64,000 bases of DNA from Micromonospora sp. WMMD1082 (GTDB lineage Bacteria; Actinomycetota; Actinomycetes; Mycobacteriales; Micromonosporaceae), in contig NZ_JARUBM010000002.1 of NCBI RefSeq assembly GCF_029626175.1, positions 930,001 through 994,000 of the forward strand, written 5' to 3'. Shown here piece by piece: positions 56,822 to 64,000 of this stretch; position 1 is the first letter of the stretch; every line of letters starts with the position of its first letter. Both the position numbers and the translations under genes were made by a program. The notes beneath the pieces were generated by a model. That model ran no database searches and was not told the DNA's origin. It was given only the letters and a program-made list of their open reading frames with translations.

Positions 56822-58258
56822 ATGAGTGACCAGCAGAAGCTGCGCAACTTCGTCAACGGCGAGTACGTCGAGCCGGTCGACGGCGGCTACGCCGACCTGA
56901 TCGACCCCTGCACCGGTGACGTCTTCGCCCGGGCCCCGGTCTCCGGTGCCGCCGATGTGGACGCGGCGATGACGGCCGCCGCGACCGCCTTCGACAGCTG
57001 GCGGGACAGCACGCCCGCCGAGCGGCAGCGGGCGCTGCTCAAGCTCGCCGACGCGGTCGAGGCCCGCGCCGCCGACCTGGTCGACGCGGAGGTACGCAAC
57101 ACCGGCAAGCCCCGCCAGCTCACCGCCGAGGAGGAGCTGCCACCCGCCGTCGACGAGTTCCGTTTCTTCGCCGGTGCCGCCCGCCTGCTGGAGGGCCGTT
57201 CGGCCGGCGAGTACCTGGCCGGGCACACCTCGTACGTGCGGCGCGAGCCGATCGGGGTCTGCGCCCAGGTCACCCCGTGGAACTACCCGCTGATGATGGC
57301 GGTGTGGAAGATCGCTCCCGCGCTCGCCGCCGGCAACACGGTCGTGCTCAAGCCCTCCGACACCACGCCCGTGTCGACGCTGCTGCTGGCCGAGATCGCC
57401 GCCGAGTTCCTGCCGGCGGGCGTGTTCAACGTCGTCTGCGGCGACCGGGACACCGGGCGTGCCCTCGTCGCGCATCCCACCCCGCGACTGGTCTCCATCA
57501 CCGGCTCGACCCGGGCCGGCGCGGAGGTCGCCGCGGCCGCCGCGCCCGACCTCAAGCGCACCCATCTGGAGCTGGGCGGCAAGGCCCCGGTGGTGGTCTT
57601 CGACGATGCGGACATCGCGGCGGCGGCCGAGGCCATCGCCGTCGGTGGCTACTTCAACGCCGGCCAGGACTGCACGGCGGCGACCCGGGTGCTCACCGCG
57701 CCCGGCGTCCACGAGGACTTCGTCGCCGCCCTCACCGAACAGGCCCGCAACACGAGGACCGGCGCGCCGGACGACGAGGACGTGCTCTACGGCCCGCTCA
57801 ACAACGCCCACCAGCTGGCCCGGGTGCGCGGCTTCCTCGACCGGCTGCCCGACCACGCGTCGGTGCGCACCGGCGGCGCGCAGGTGGGCGAGCGCGGCTA
57901 CTTCTACGCCCCGACCGTCGTCTCCGGCGTCCGACAGGACGACGAGATCATCCAGGACGAGGTGTTCGGGCCGGTCATCACCGTGCAGCGGTTTTCCGAC
58001 GAGGACGAGGCGGTGCGCTGGGCCAACGGCGTGGACTACGGCCTGTCCGCCTCGGTCTGGACGCGCGATCACGGCCGGGCGATGCGGATGACCCGGCGGC
58101 TCGACTTCGGCTGCGTCTGGGTGAACACCCACATCCCGTTCATCTCCGAGATGCCGCACGGCGGCTTCAAGCACTCCGGGCACGGCAAGGACCTCTCCGT
58201 CTACAGCCTGGAGGACTACACCCGGATCAAGCACGTCATGCACAACATCGGGGCCTGA
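56822..58258 (+). CDS. patD: Gamma-aminobutyraldehyde dehydrogenase
   Basis: This 478-aa ALDH is close to PatD/YdcW and converts 4-aminobutanal to GABA in putrescine breakdown. It has [29 protein letters not shown] with the catalytic Glu, and GQDCTAATR with the catalytic Cys. The start is ATG 56822 ([16 protein letters not shown]). It is followed by gabT after a 63-bp gap that holds a repeat element. Confidence 0.9.
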   Translation: MSDQQKLRNFVNGEYVEPVDGGYADLIDPCTGDVFARAPVSGAADVDAAMTAAATAFDSWRDSTPAERQRALLKLADAVEARAADLVDAEVRNTGKPRQLTAEEELPPAVDEFRFFAGAARLLEGRSAGEYLAGHTSYVRREPIGVCAQVTPWNYPLMMAVWKIAPALAAGNTVVLKPSDTTPVSTLLLAEIAAEFLPAGVFNVVCGDRDTGRALVAHPTPRLVSITGSTRAGAEVAAAAAPDLKRTHLELGGKAPVVVFDDADIAAAAEAIAVGGYFNAGQDCTAATRVLTAPGVHEDFVAALTEQARNTRTGAPDDEDVLYGPLNNAHQLARVRGFLDRLPDHASVRTGGAQVGERGYFYAPTVVSGVRQDDEIIQDEVFGPVITVQRFSDEDEAVRWANGVDYGLSASVWTRDHGRAMRMTRRLDFGCVWVNTHIPFISEMPHGGFKHSGHGKDLSVYSLEDYTRIKHVMHNIGA

Positions 58259-58265
58259 CCCGTGA

Positions 58266-58306
58266 GCGCGAGGAGTGAGCCGGGTTTGCGAGCCCCGCAG
58301 TCGCGA
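58266..58306. repeat. Dispersed structured repeat, single copy
   Basis: It shares the core GAGGAGTGAGC...TTGCGAGCCCCGCAGTC with the tandem units at 21002-21140, with a 5-base insert. Its flanks differ but still pair (CGCGA 58267-58271 with TCGCG 58301-58305). Confidence 0.7.
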
Positions 58307-58321
58307 ACGAAAGAGAGCTCT

Positions 58322-59596
58322 GTGACCCCGTCGTCGGAAGGGCTGCACAGGCGGCGCGGCACGGCCGTGGCCCGGGGCGTCGGCAGCGTCATCGCGTCCT
58401 ATGTGGACCGCGCCTCGGGCGGGACGCTCACCGACGTCGAGGGCCGGGAATGGATCGACTTCGCCGCCGGCATCGCGGTGACCAGCGTCGGCAACGCCGC
58501 ACCGGCGGTCGTCGAAGCGGTACGCACGCAGGTCGGACGGTTCACCCAAACCTGTTTCATGGTCGCGCCGTACGAGTCGTACGTGGCGGTCTGCGAGCAG
58601 CTCAACGCGTTGACTCCGGGCCGCTTCGAGAAGCGTTCGGCGCTGTTCAACTCCGGCGCCGAGGCGGTGGAGAACGCCGTGAAGATCGCCCGACACGCCA
58701 CCGGGCGGCCGGCGGTGGTGGTCTTCGACCACGCGTACCACGGGCGGACCAACCTGACGATGGCGCTGACCGCGAAGAACATGCCGTACAAGCACCGGTT
58801 CGGGCCGTTCGCCGGCGAGGTCTACCGGGTGCCGATGTCGTACCCGCTGCGCGACGGTGGCCTCGACGGTGCCACCGCCGCGGCCCGTGCCGTCGAGCTG
58901 GTGGAGAAGCAGGTCGGCGCGGAGAACGTGGCCGCGCTGCTGATCGAGCCGATCCAGGGCGAGGGCGGTTTCGTCGTACCGGCTCCGGGGTTCCTGCCGG
59001 CGCTGCGCACCTGGGCGACGGCGGCCGGGGTGGTCTTCGTCGCCGACGAGATCCAGACCGGCTTCTGCCGCACCGGCGACTGGTTCGCCTGCCAGCACGA
59101 GGGCGTCGAACCGGATCTGGTCACCCTGGCCAAGGGCATCGCCGGCGGGCTGCCACTGGCCGCGGTGACCGGCCGGGCGGAGCTGATGGACGCGGTGCAC
59201 GTCGGCGGCCTCGGCGGCACCTACGGCGGCAACCCGATCGCCTGCGCCGCCGCGCTGGCGACCATCGAGACGATGCGCGCACTCGACCTGGCCGCCGCCG
59301 CCCGGCGGATCGGGACCGTGATGGAGGCGCGGCTGCAAGCGGTCGCCGCCCGCGATCCACGCGTCGCGGAGGTACGCGGCCGTGGCGCGATGCTCGCCGT
59401 GGAGATCGTACGGCCGGGCACCCTCACCCCCGACCCGGCCACCACGGCGGCGCTCGCCGCGGCCTGCCACGCAGCCGGGCTGCTCACCCTCACCTGCGGC
59501 ACGTACGGCAACGTGCTGCGTTTCCTGCCCCCGCTGGTCATCTCCGACGACGAGCTGCATCGCGGCCTGGACATTCTCGACGCCGCCTTCGGCTGA
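58322..59596 (+). CDS. gabT: 4-aminobutyrate--2-oxoglutarate transaminase
   Basis: This 424-aa class III PLP aminotransferase has FNSGAEAVENAVKIAR, HAYHGRTNLTMALTAK, FVADEIQTGFCRTG and LAKGIAGGLPLAAV with the PLP Lys. It converts GABA to succinate semialdehyde. GTG 58322 has AGAGAG upstream. It works after the patD product. Confidence 0.94.
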   Translation: MTPSSEGLHRRRGTAVARGVGSVIASYVDRASGGTLTDVEGREWIDFAAGIAVTSVGNAAPAVVEAVRTQVGRFTQTCFMVAPYESYVAVCEQLNALTPGRFEKRSALFNSGAEAVENAVKIARHATGRPAVVVFDHAYHGRTNLTMALTAKNMPYKHRFGPFAGEVYRVPMSYPLRDGGLDGATAAARAVELVEKQVGAENVAALLIEPIQGEGGFVVPAPGFLPALRTWATAAGVVFVADEIQTGFCRTGDWFACQHEGVEPDLVTLAKGIAGGLPLAAVTGRAELMDAVHVGGLGGTYGGNPIACAAALATIETMRALDLAAAARRIGTVMEARLQAVAARDPRVAEVRGRGAMLAVEIVRPGTLTPDPATTAALAAACHAAGLLTLTCGTYGNVLRFLPPLVISDDELHRGLDILDAAFG

Positions 59597-59603
59597 TCGG
59601 GCC

Positions 59604-59648
59604 GGCCGGGTGGTTGCCGCGTCCGCACCGCGCGGCAGCCACCCGGCC
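59604..59648. terminator. Convergent terminator
   Basis: 18-bp arms (59604-59621, 59631-59648) with one G-T position, between gabT and the convergent secreted-protein gene. Confidence 0.75.
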
Positions 59649-59654
59649 CTCAAC

Positions 59655-60362
59655 TCAGCGCAGCACCTCGACGGTGTTGTTGCGCACCAGGTTCTTGCCC
59701 GGCTCACGGATCTGTTCCATCGCGGCCGAGTTCAGCAGCACGCAGCTACCCGAAGGCCCGGTGATCGTCACCGTGGTCGCCCTGTTGTTGTCCAGGTTGG
59801 TCACCCGCAGCCGGGTGCCCACCGGGAACTGGTTACTGGTGGCGGCCGGCCCGGCGGCCTCCTCGAAGAACGTGATCGCACCCTGACAGGCCGAGCCCGT
59901 GGCGGGGCGGGTCGCCGGTGGCGAGGCCGCGCCCGGCCGGTCACCGACCTTGCCCGGCTGCCCGGCACCCGGCCGCCCGGTCGGCTGTCCGGCGCCCGGC
60001 TGTGCCACGGCGTCACCCACCCGCTCGACCACGTTGCGCCGGATGACGTTCTTGCCCGGCTCCCGGACCAACTCCATCGCGGCGGCGTTGAGCAGCACGC
60101 AACTGCCCGACGGACCGACCACGGTCACCTCCGCCGACCGGTCGTTGTCCAGGTTGGTCACCCGCAGCCGGGTGCCCACCGGGAACTGGTTGCTGGTGGC
60201 GGCCGGCACGCCGCCCTCGGCCGAGAATGTGATCGACCCCGGGCAGACGCTCTGTCGCGCCGGCGCGCTGTCGGCGAACCCCAGCCCGGTGCCCACCGCC
60301 ACGGTCGCCGCGGCGACCACCGCCACCCCCGCCGCCAGCACGTGCTTGCGCTGCAGCCTCAC
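59655..60362 (-). CDS. Secreted protein with duplicated double-psi beta-barrel-like domain
   Basis: This 235-aa protein has a signal peptide (to about residue 31) and two near-identical repeats of about 75 residues (about 38-115 and 158-235), joined by a Gly/Pro linker of GAGQP(T/G) units. Each repeat has CxGxITF, NQFPVGTRLRVTNLDN and GPSGSCVLLN(A/S)AAME. The order resembles RlpA-like barrels, though the RlpA catalytic Asp region reads VVGPSG or ITGPSG. Two Cys per repeat may pair. Function unknown. Confidence 0.7.
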   Translation of the reverse strand: MRLQRKHVLAAGVAVVAAATVAVGTGLGFADSAPARQSVCPGSITFSAEGGVPAATSNQFPVGTRLRVTNLDNDRSAEVTVVGPSGSCVLLNAAAMELVREPGKNVIRRNVVERVGDAVAQPGAGQPTGRPGAGQPGKVGDRPGAASPPATRPATGSACQGAITFFEEAAGPAATSNQFPVGTRLRVTNLDNNRATTVTITGPSGSCVLLNSAAMEQIREPGKNLVRNNTVEVLR

Positions 60363-60487
60363 CTGTTGCCTCCCGTCCTCACGGCCCCTACCTCTTCGAA
60401 GGCTGGTACGGCCCGGGAGTGCTGTTCAGTTCACCGCCGTGACATGCATCGAAAACAAAGGGCTCGGATGAACCAGCGACCTATCGG

Positions 60488-61123
60488 TCATACGGGGCCG
60501 TAACGGGTGTGTGGTGCACCGGTCAACAACGCCCAGTAGCGATCGCCGTACGACCAGTGCCACCACTCGGTCGGGTAGTTCACCAGGCCCGCCCCGGTCA
60601 GCGCGGCCACCATGACCTGCCGGCGCTGCCGGGCGACGGCACCGATCGACGGTGCGGCGGTGAAGCAGGCGTTGCCGCTGGCCTCCGGGGTGGCGTCCAC
60701 GGCGGTGCCCATGTCCAGCTCCACACCGTCGGCCGTGCAGAGCGTCAGATCCACCGCACCACCGGTACTGTGCGGCGCCACCTCGACCGGCGAGACGAAC
60801 TTGGTGGTCTCCCGGTACACCCGCTCCGGCGACCAGTCCGGGTGACCACGCCGCAACTCGTCCCGGTAACCGAGGAAGATGTCCAGCTGCGCCTGGTACG
60901 GCCGGTATCCCTCGATGACCAGCAGGCGCAGCCCGTCGGGAAGCGCCCGCTGCGCCGCCAGCAACCGGTCCACCACACCCCGGCGCAACCGGGCGTACGC
61001 CCCGGCGGGATCGGCCGCCCGGCCGTCCAGCCGCAGCTCCGGCACGCCACGCAGGTCGACCAGCGGCTCACCGTCGTCGGCACCGCGCACCGCCGCGACG
61101 CGCGGATCACCGAGGAGGATCAT
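60488..61123 (-). CDS. vanX: D-Ala-D-Ala dipeptidase, VanX type
   Basis: This 211-aa zinc peptidase of the M15D family has the transition-state Arg in GYRP (Arg74), the metal motif HSTGGAVD (His118, Asp125) and EWWHW (Glu186, His189). It hydrolyses D-Ala-D-Ala-type dipeptides. ATG 61123 overlaps the ligase stop (ATGA) and has GGAGG upstream. The pairing with a ligase and no vanHA-type genes leaves the physiological role open. Confidence 0.92.
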   Translation of the reverse strand: MILLGDPRVAAVRGADDGEPLVDLRGVPELRLDGRAADPAGAYARLRRGVVDRLLAAQRALPDGLRLLVIEGYRPYQAQLDIFLGYRDELRRGHPDWSPERVYRETTKFVSPVEVAPHSTGGAVDLTLCTADGVELDMGTAVDATPEASGNACFTAAPSIGAVARQRRQVMVAALTGAGLVNYPTEWWHWSYGDRYWALLTGAPHTRYGPV

Positions 61124-62271
61124 CGAGACTCCTCCTTGCCGATGGGTCGGGGACGGTCCGCGTGCCGCGCGAACGCCAACGCGACCAGCCGGTCCACGAC
61201 CTCCCGGTAACCGACACCGGCGGCCGCCCACACCTTCGGGTACATCGAATGCGCGGTGAAGCCCGGCATGGTGTTCAACTCGTTGACGTACAGCTCGCCG
61301 GCCGTCTCGTCGTAGAGGAAGTCGACCCGGGCCAGACCCCAGCCGCCGATCGCGGCGAAGGCCCGCACCGACAGCTCCCGGATCCGCTCGACCACGCCCT
61401 CGGGCAGCGCCGCCGGGACCACCATCGGGTCGGCGTCGCCGAGGTACTTCTGCCAGTAGTCGAACCAGCCCCCGGTCACCCGGACCTCGCCGACCGCCGA
61501 CGCCTCCGGGCGGGCACCGCCGAGCACCCCGCACTCCAGTTCCCGGCCGGTCACCCCCTGCTCCACCACGACCAGGGTGTCGTGCCGCAGCGCCTCCTCG
61601 ACCGCCACCGCGAGGTCGTCACCGTCGGCCACCCGGGAGATGCCGATCGAGGAGCCCATCCTTGCCGGCTTGACGAACAGCGGCCGGCGCAGCCCCACCA
61701 CCAGCTTCTCCGGATCCTCGGCGGCCCGATAGGTGGTCGCGTCGAACGAGACGTGCGGGGTGATCGGCACTCCCTCGGCCCGCAGCGCCCGCTTCATCGC
61801 CACCTTGTCCATCCCGACGGCGGAGGCGAGGATGCCGCACCCCACGTACGGCACACCCAGCGATTCGAGCAGCCCCTGCACCACCCCGTCCTCGCCGTAC
61901 GGCCCGTGCAGCGCCGGGAAGACCACGTCCAGCTCGGCGTGCACCGCGCCGGGCGCGTCCACCGCGGTGACCACCGCCGTTCCCGCGCGCGGCCCGGCCC
62001 GCAGTTCCACGGCCGGCCCGGTCACCGTCAGCCGGTCGTCGATGGCCCGATCCGCGCCGGTGCCGTCGAGACAACCGGCCAGCACCGGGTCCGGCATGAG
62101 CCGCAGCCCACCGGCCCGGGTGACACCGATCGCAACGACGCGGTAGCCGTCACCGGCCAGCGCCCGGGCCACGCCGAGCGCCGACGCGCAGGAGACCTCG
62201 TGCTCCGCCGACGGCCCGCCGAACAGGATCCCGATCCGCACCCGGGGTTTCACCCGCTGCCGCTCACTCAT
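61120..62271 (-). CDS. ddl: D-alanine--D-alanine ligase
   Basis: This 383-aa ATP-grasp ligase has FGGPSAEHEVS (Glu23), MDKVAMKRALRAEGVP, the omega-loop FDYWQKYLG and VNELNTMPGFT. The Lys-Tyr pair of the omega loop fits D-Ala-D-Ala specificity more than VanA- or VanC-type enzymes. It overlaps both neighbours by four bases, so it is tightly co-expressed with a PLP enzyme and a VanX-like peptidase. Confidence 0.93.
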   Translation of the reverse strand: MSERQRVKPRVRIGILFGGPSAEHEVSCASALGVARALAGDGYRVVAIGVTRAGGLRLMPDPVLAGCLDGTGADRAIDDRLTVTGPAVELRAGPRAGTAVVTAVDAPGAVHAELDVVFPALHGPYGEDGVVQGLLESLGVPYVGCGILASAVGMDKVAMKRALRAEGVPITPHVSFDATTYRAAEDPEKLVVGLRRPLFVKPARMGSSIGISRVADGDDLAVAVEEALRHDTLVVVEQGVTGRELECGVLGGARPEASAVGEVRVTGGWFDYWQKYLGDADPMVVPAALPEGVVERIRELSVRAFAAIGGWGLARVDFLYDETAGELYVNELNTMPGFTAHSMYPKVWAAAGVGYREVVDRLVALAFARHADRPRPIGKEESR

Positions 62272-63308
62272 GCCGGTACCTCTTCCCTAAGTCGGGCGGG
62301 GGCCGCCAGCCGGGCGACCAGTTCCGCCTCCACGTTTCCGCCGGTCAGCACCACGCCGACCGTGCGCTGTCGCTGCGTGCCGGGGCCGGCCGCCGGCAGC
62401 GCGCCGTCTGTGGCCAGCCGCAGCGCGCCGGCCAAACCGGCCGCGCCGGACGGCTCGGCCAGCACCTTCAGCTCCATCAGGAGCAGCCGGAAGGCCTCGG
62501 CGATCTCCTCGTCGTCCACCCGGATCACCCCACGCAGGCGGCTGCGCAGGATGGCGAAGGGCAGCTCACCCACGCAGGACGGGCGTAGCCCGTCGGCGAT
62601 CGTCGGCACCGGCCGCACCGGGGTCGGCCGACCGGCGGCCAGGCTGCGGGCCAGCGAGTCACAGCCGACCGGCTCGACGCCGTACACCTCGATCGGCCGG
62701 CCGGCGGCGGCCAGGCAGGCACCGGCGACACCGCCGCCCCCGCCGACGGGCAGCACCAACGCGTCCAGCGGAGTGCCCGCCCGCTCGGCCTCCTCGATCA
62801 GTTCGAGGCTGGCGCTGCCCTGCCCGGCGACGACGTCCGGATGGTCGTACGCGTCGACGATCGGGTGTCCGGTCTCGTCGCTGATCTCGCGGGCCACGGC
62901 CAGCCGCTCCGCCGTGTCCGAGTCGACGAGGAGCACCCGGGCGCCCGCCGCACGGGCCTGAGCGACCTTCGTCGGTGCCGCGTCGACCGGGAGCACCACC
63001 GTGGCGGCCAACCCGTACCGCCGGGCCGCCAGGGCCACCGCGACGGCGTGGTTGCCGGTGCTCTGCGCGACCACGCCCGCGTGCCCGGCGGCGGCGAGCC
63101 GGCTGACCGCGTACAGTCCGCCACGCATCTTGTAGGAGCCGCCGGCCTGGAGGTTCTCCGCCTTCAGCAGCACCCGGGCGCCGGCCAGCCGGTCGATCGC
63201 CGGGGAGCGCAGCACCGGGGTACGCACCACCTGGCCGTCGAGCCACCGGGCGGCCGCCGTCACGTCGACCGCTGCCCGGTCAGGCCCGGCTGGATCGGTG
63301 TGGAACAT
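62268..63308 (-). CDS. Threonine dehydratase/serine racemase-like PLP enzyme
   Basis: This 346-aa fold-type II PLP enzyme has the PLP Lys in SYKMRG (Lys60), STGNHAVAVA (83-92), the phosphate loop VGGGGGVAG and a C-terminal LTGGNVE. There is no ACT regulatory domain, as in catabolic dehydratases and serine racemases. ATG 63308 has AAGGAG upstream. The frame is open above the start into the acyltransferase remnant, so a longer fusion from GTG 63539 is possible. The overlap with ddl suggests supply of a D-amino acid, which is inference. Confidence 0.85.
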   Translation of the reverse strand: MFHTDPAGPDRAAVDVTAAARWLDGQVVRTPVLRSPAIDRLAGARVLLKAENLQAGGSYKMRGGLYAVSRLAAAGHAGVVAQSTGNHAVAVALAARRYGLAATVVLPVDAAPTKVAQARAAGARVLLVDSDTAERLAVAREISDETGHPIVDAYDHPDVVAGQGSASLELIEEAERAGTPLDALVLPVGGGGGVAGACLAAAGRPIEVYGVEPVGCDSLARSLAAGRPTPVRPVPTIADGLRPSCVGELPFAILRSRLRGVIRVDDEEIAEAFRLLLMELKVLAEPSGAAGLAGALRLATDGALPAAGPGTQRQRTVGVVLTGGNVEAELVARLAAPARLREEVPA

Positions 63309-64000
63309 GTCGTCTCCTTGTCGAGTCGATCGGTGCGGCGCGGCCGCGGGCAGGTCGAAGAGCCACGTCGCGCGGGCCGCCAGCAGCACCCGGTGCAGGC
63401 CGAGGCTGAGCGCCAACACCAGGACGGTGAGCGAGAACGGGAAGCCGAAGGCCAACGCGAGCCGGGCGGTGTCGTCCAGGCCGGCGACCGGCTCGGCGAT
63501 CAGCCGGTGCAGCAGCGCCAGCACCGGCATGTGGATCACGTAGATCGGCAGCGTCCGGCGGCCGAGGGCGGCCAGCCGCGCCCGCCGCGCCCAGCAGCAC
63601 CGCCGGGTGGACCCGCCGCAGCGCCTTGGCCAGCACGAAGTAGAGCGCCAGTGCGGAGAGGTACCAGAGGTTGGACGGGGTGACCGTCAGCTGTGCCAGC
63701 AGCTCACCGGGGCTGGTCGCCCGGTCGGTCGGGAAGTCCGGCGCGAGGGCCAGCACGGCGGTGTGGATCAGCAGCCAGACGCCGTACAGGTAGAGGAACC
63801 GGGCGATCCGGGGCCGGCCGACCGACCGCCACGGCCGCCGCACGGCGTGCGCCGCGAACATCCCGGAGATGGTGAAGAACAGCGGCATCCGCATCGGCAG
63901 CAGTTCGCCGAGCGTCCCCCAGGCGCCCGCCACCGGCAGGTCGAGCCGCCAGTCGAACTGGAGGTAGTCCTTCATGATCACGTGCCACAGCAGGACCAGC
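63309..64000 (-). pseudogene. Acyltransferase-3 family membrane protein, internally deleted (partial at right edge)
   Basis: From the edge, one frame encodes the N-terminal part (FFTISGMFAAHAVRRPW, SNLWYLSALALYFVLAKAL) down to about 63590. The typical C-terminal part (LAALGRRTLPIYVIHMPVL, then a long hydrophobic span) continues in a different frame. Several membrane segments expected in between, probably about 100 residues, are missing. The second frame reads without a stop into the PLP enzyme. An assembly or sequencing error is the alternative to true decay. Confidence 0.6.

Overview
This is a high-GC actinobacterial chromosome segment, most likely from the Micromonosporaceae (Micromonospora/Salinispora type). 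Support comes from the codon bias, a tmRNA tag ending ADFALAA, and MtrA-MtrB-LpqB-ComF-HPF and SecA/Rv3235-family neighbourhoods shared with other Actinobacteria. The genus is an inference.

Region 1 (1 to about 13150) is the right part of an integrative mobilizable/conjugative element inserted at a tRNA-Ala(GGC) gene (13150-13225). It carries a tyrosine integrase, a MobC-like protein with a relaxase, a DUF2637/SpdB-like membrane protein cut by the left edge, several small unknown genes, and a ParB-like gene followed by three overlapping genes. Those three encode a Mom-like DNA-modification protein, a DNA methyltransferase and a DpdA/TGT-like transglycosylase. Together they look like a DNA hypermodification cassette, and each carries a short QL[TS]LF peptide resembling a beta-sliding-clamp binding motif. 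Four promoters of the element share a directional box (GGTTATCGGC...CGCTACGGGTA), and three others share a different box (TTGTAATGATACCGCA). I infer two regulons.

Region 2 (13150-25000) is core genome: YqgE/AlgH protein, a benzoylformate-decarboxylase-like ThDP enzyme, a lipoprotein, ssrA (tmRNA) beside its partner smpB, ftsX-ftsE, prfB, a 53-bp tandem repeat, a PadR regulator, pruA, and a multi-span membrane protein.

Region 3 (25000-38100) holds a DUF6912 protein, a small HTH protein, an Rv3235-family protein, secA, two tandem-GNAT genes, hpf, comF and the lpqB-mtrB-mtrA envelope-stress/cell-division system. Region 4 (38250-45651) is the MoxR/DUF58 cluster: four-base overlaps run from a membrane protein through DUF4129, DUF4350, MoxR and DUF58, with a SpoIIM-like gene and an RDD gene alongside.

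Region 5 (45739-55225) has ahcY, then manA, a cation-diffusion facilitator, an SIS-domain isomerase-like gene, a Trm112-like gene and manB (sugar-nucleotide supply), an anchored secreted protein and a YwqJ-deaminase-like/SUKH protein. Region 6 (55242-59596) is a GABA/aminobutyraldehyde catabolic cluster. Region 7 (59655-64000) has a duplicated DPBB-like secreted protein and an overlapping operon of a serine-racemase/threonine-dehydratase-like enzyme, D-Ala-D-Ala ligase and VanX-type dipeptidase. It lies behind an acyltransferase gene that appears internally deleted.
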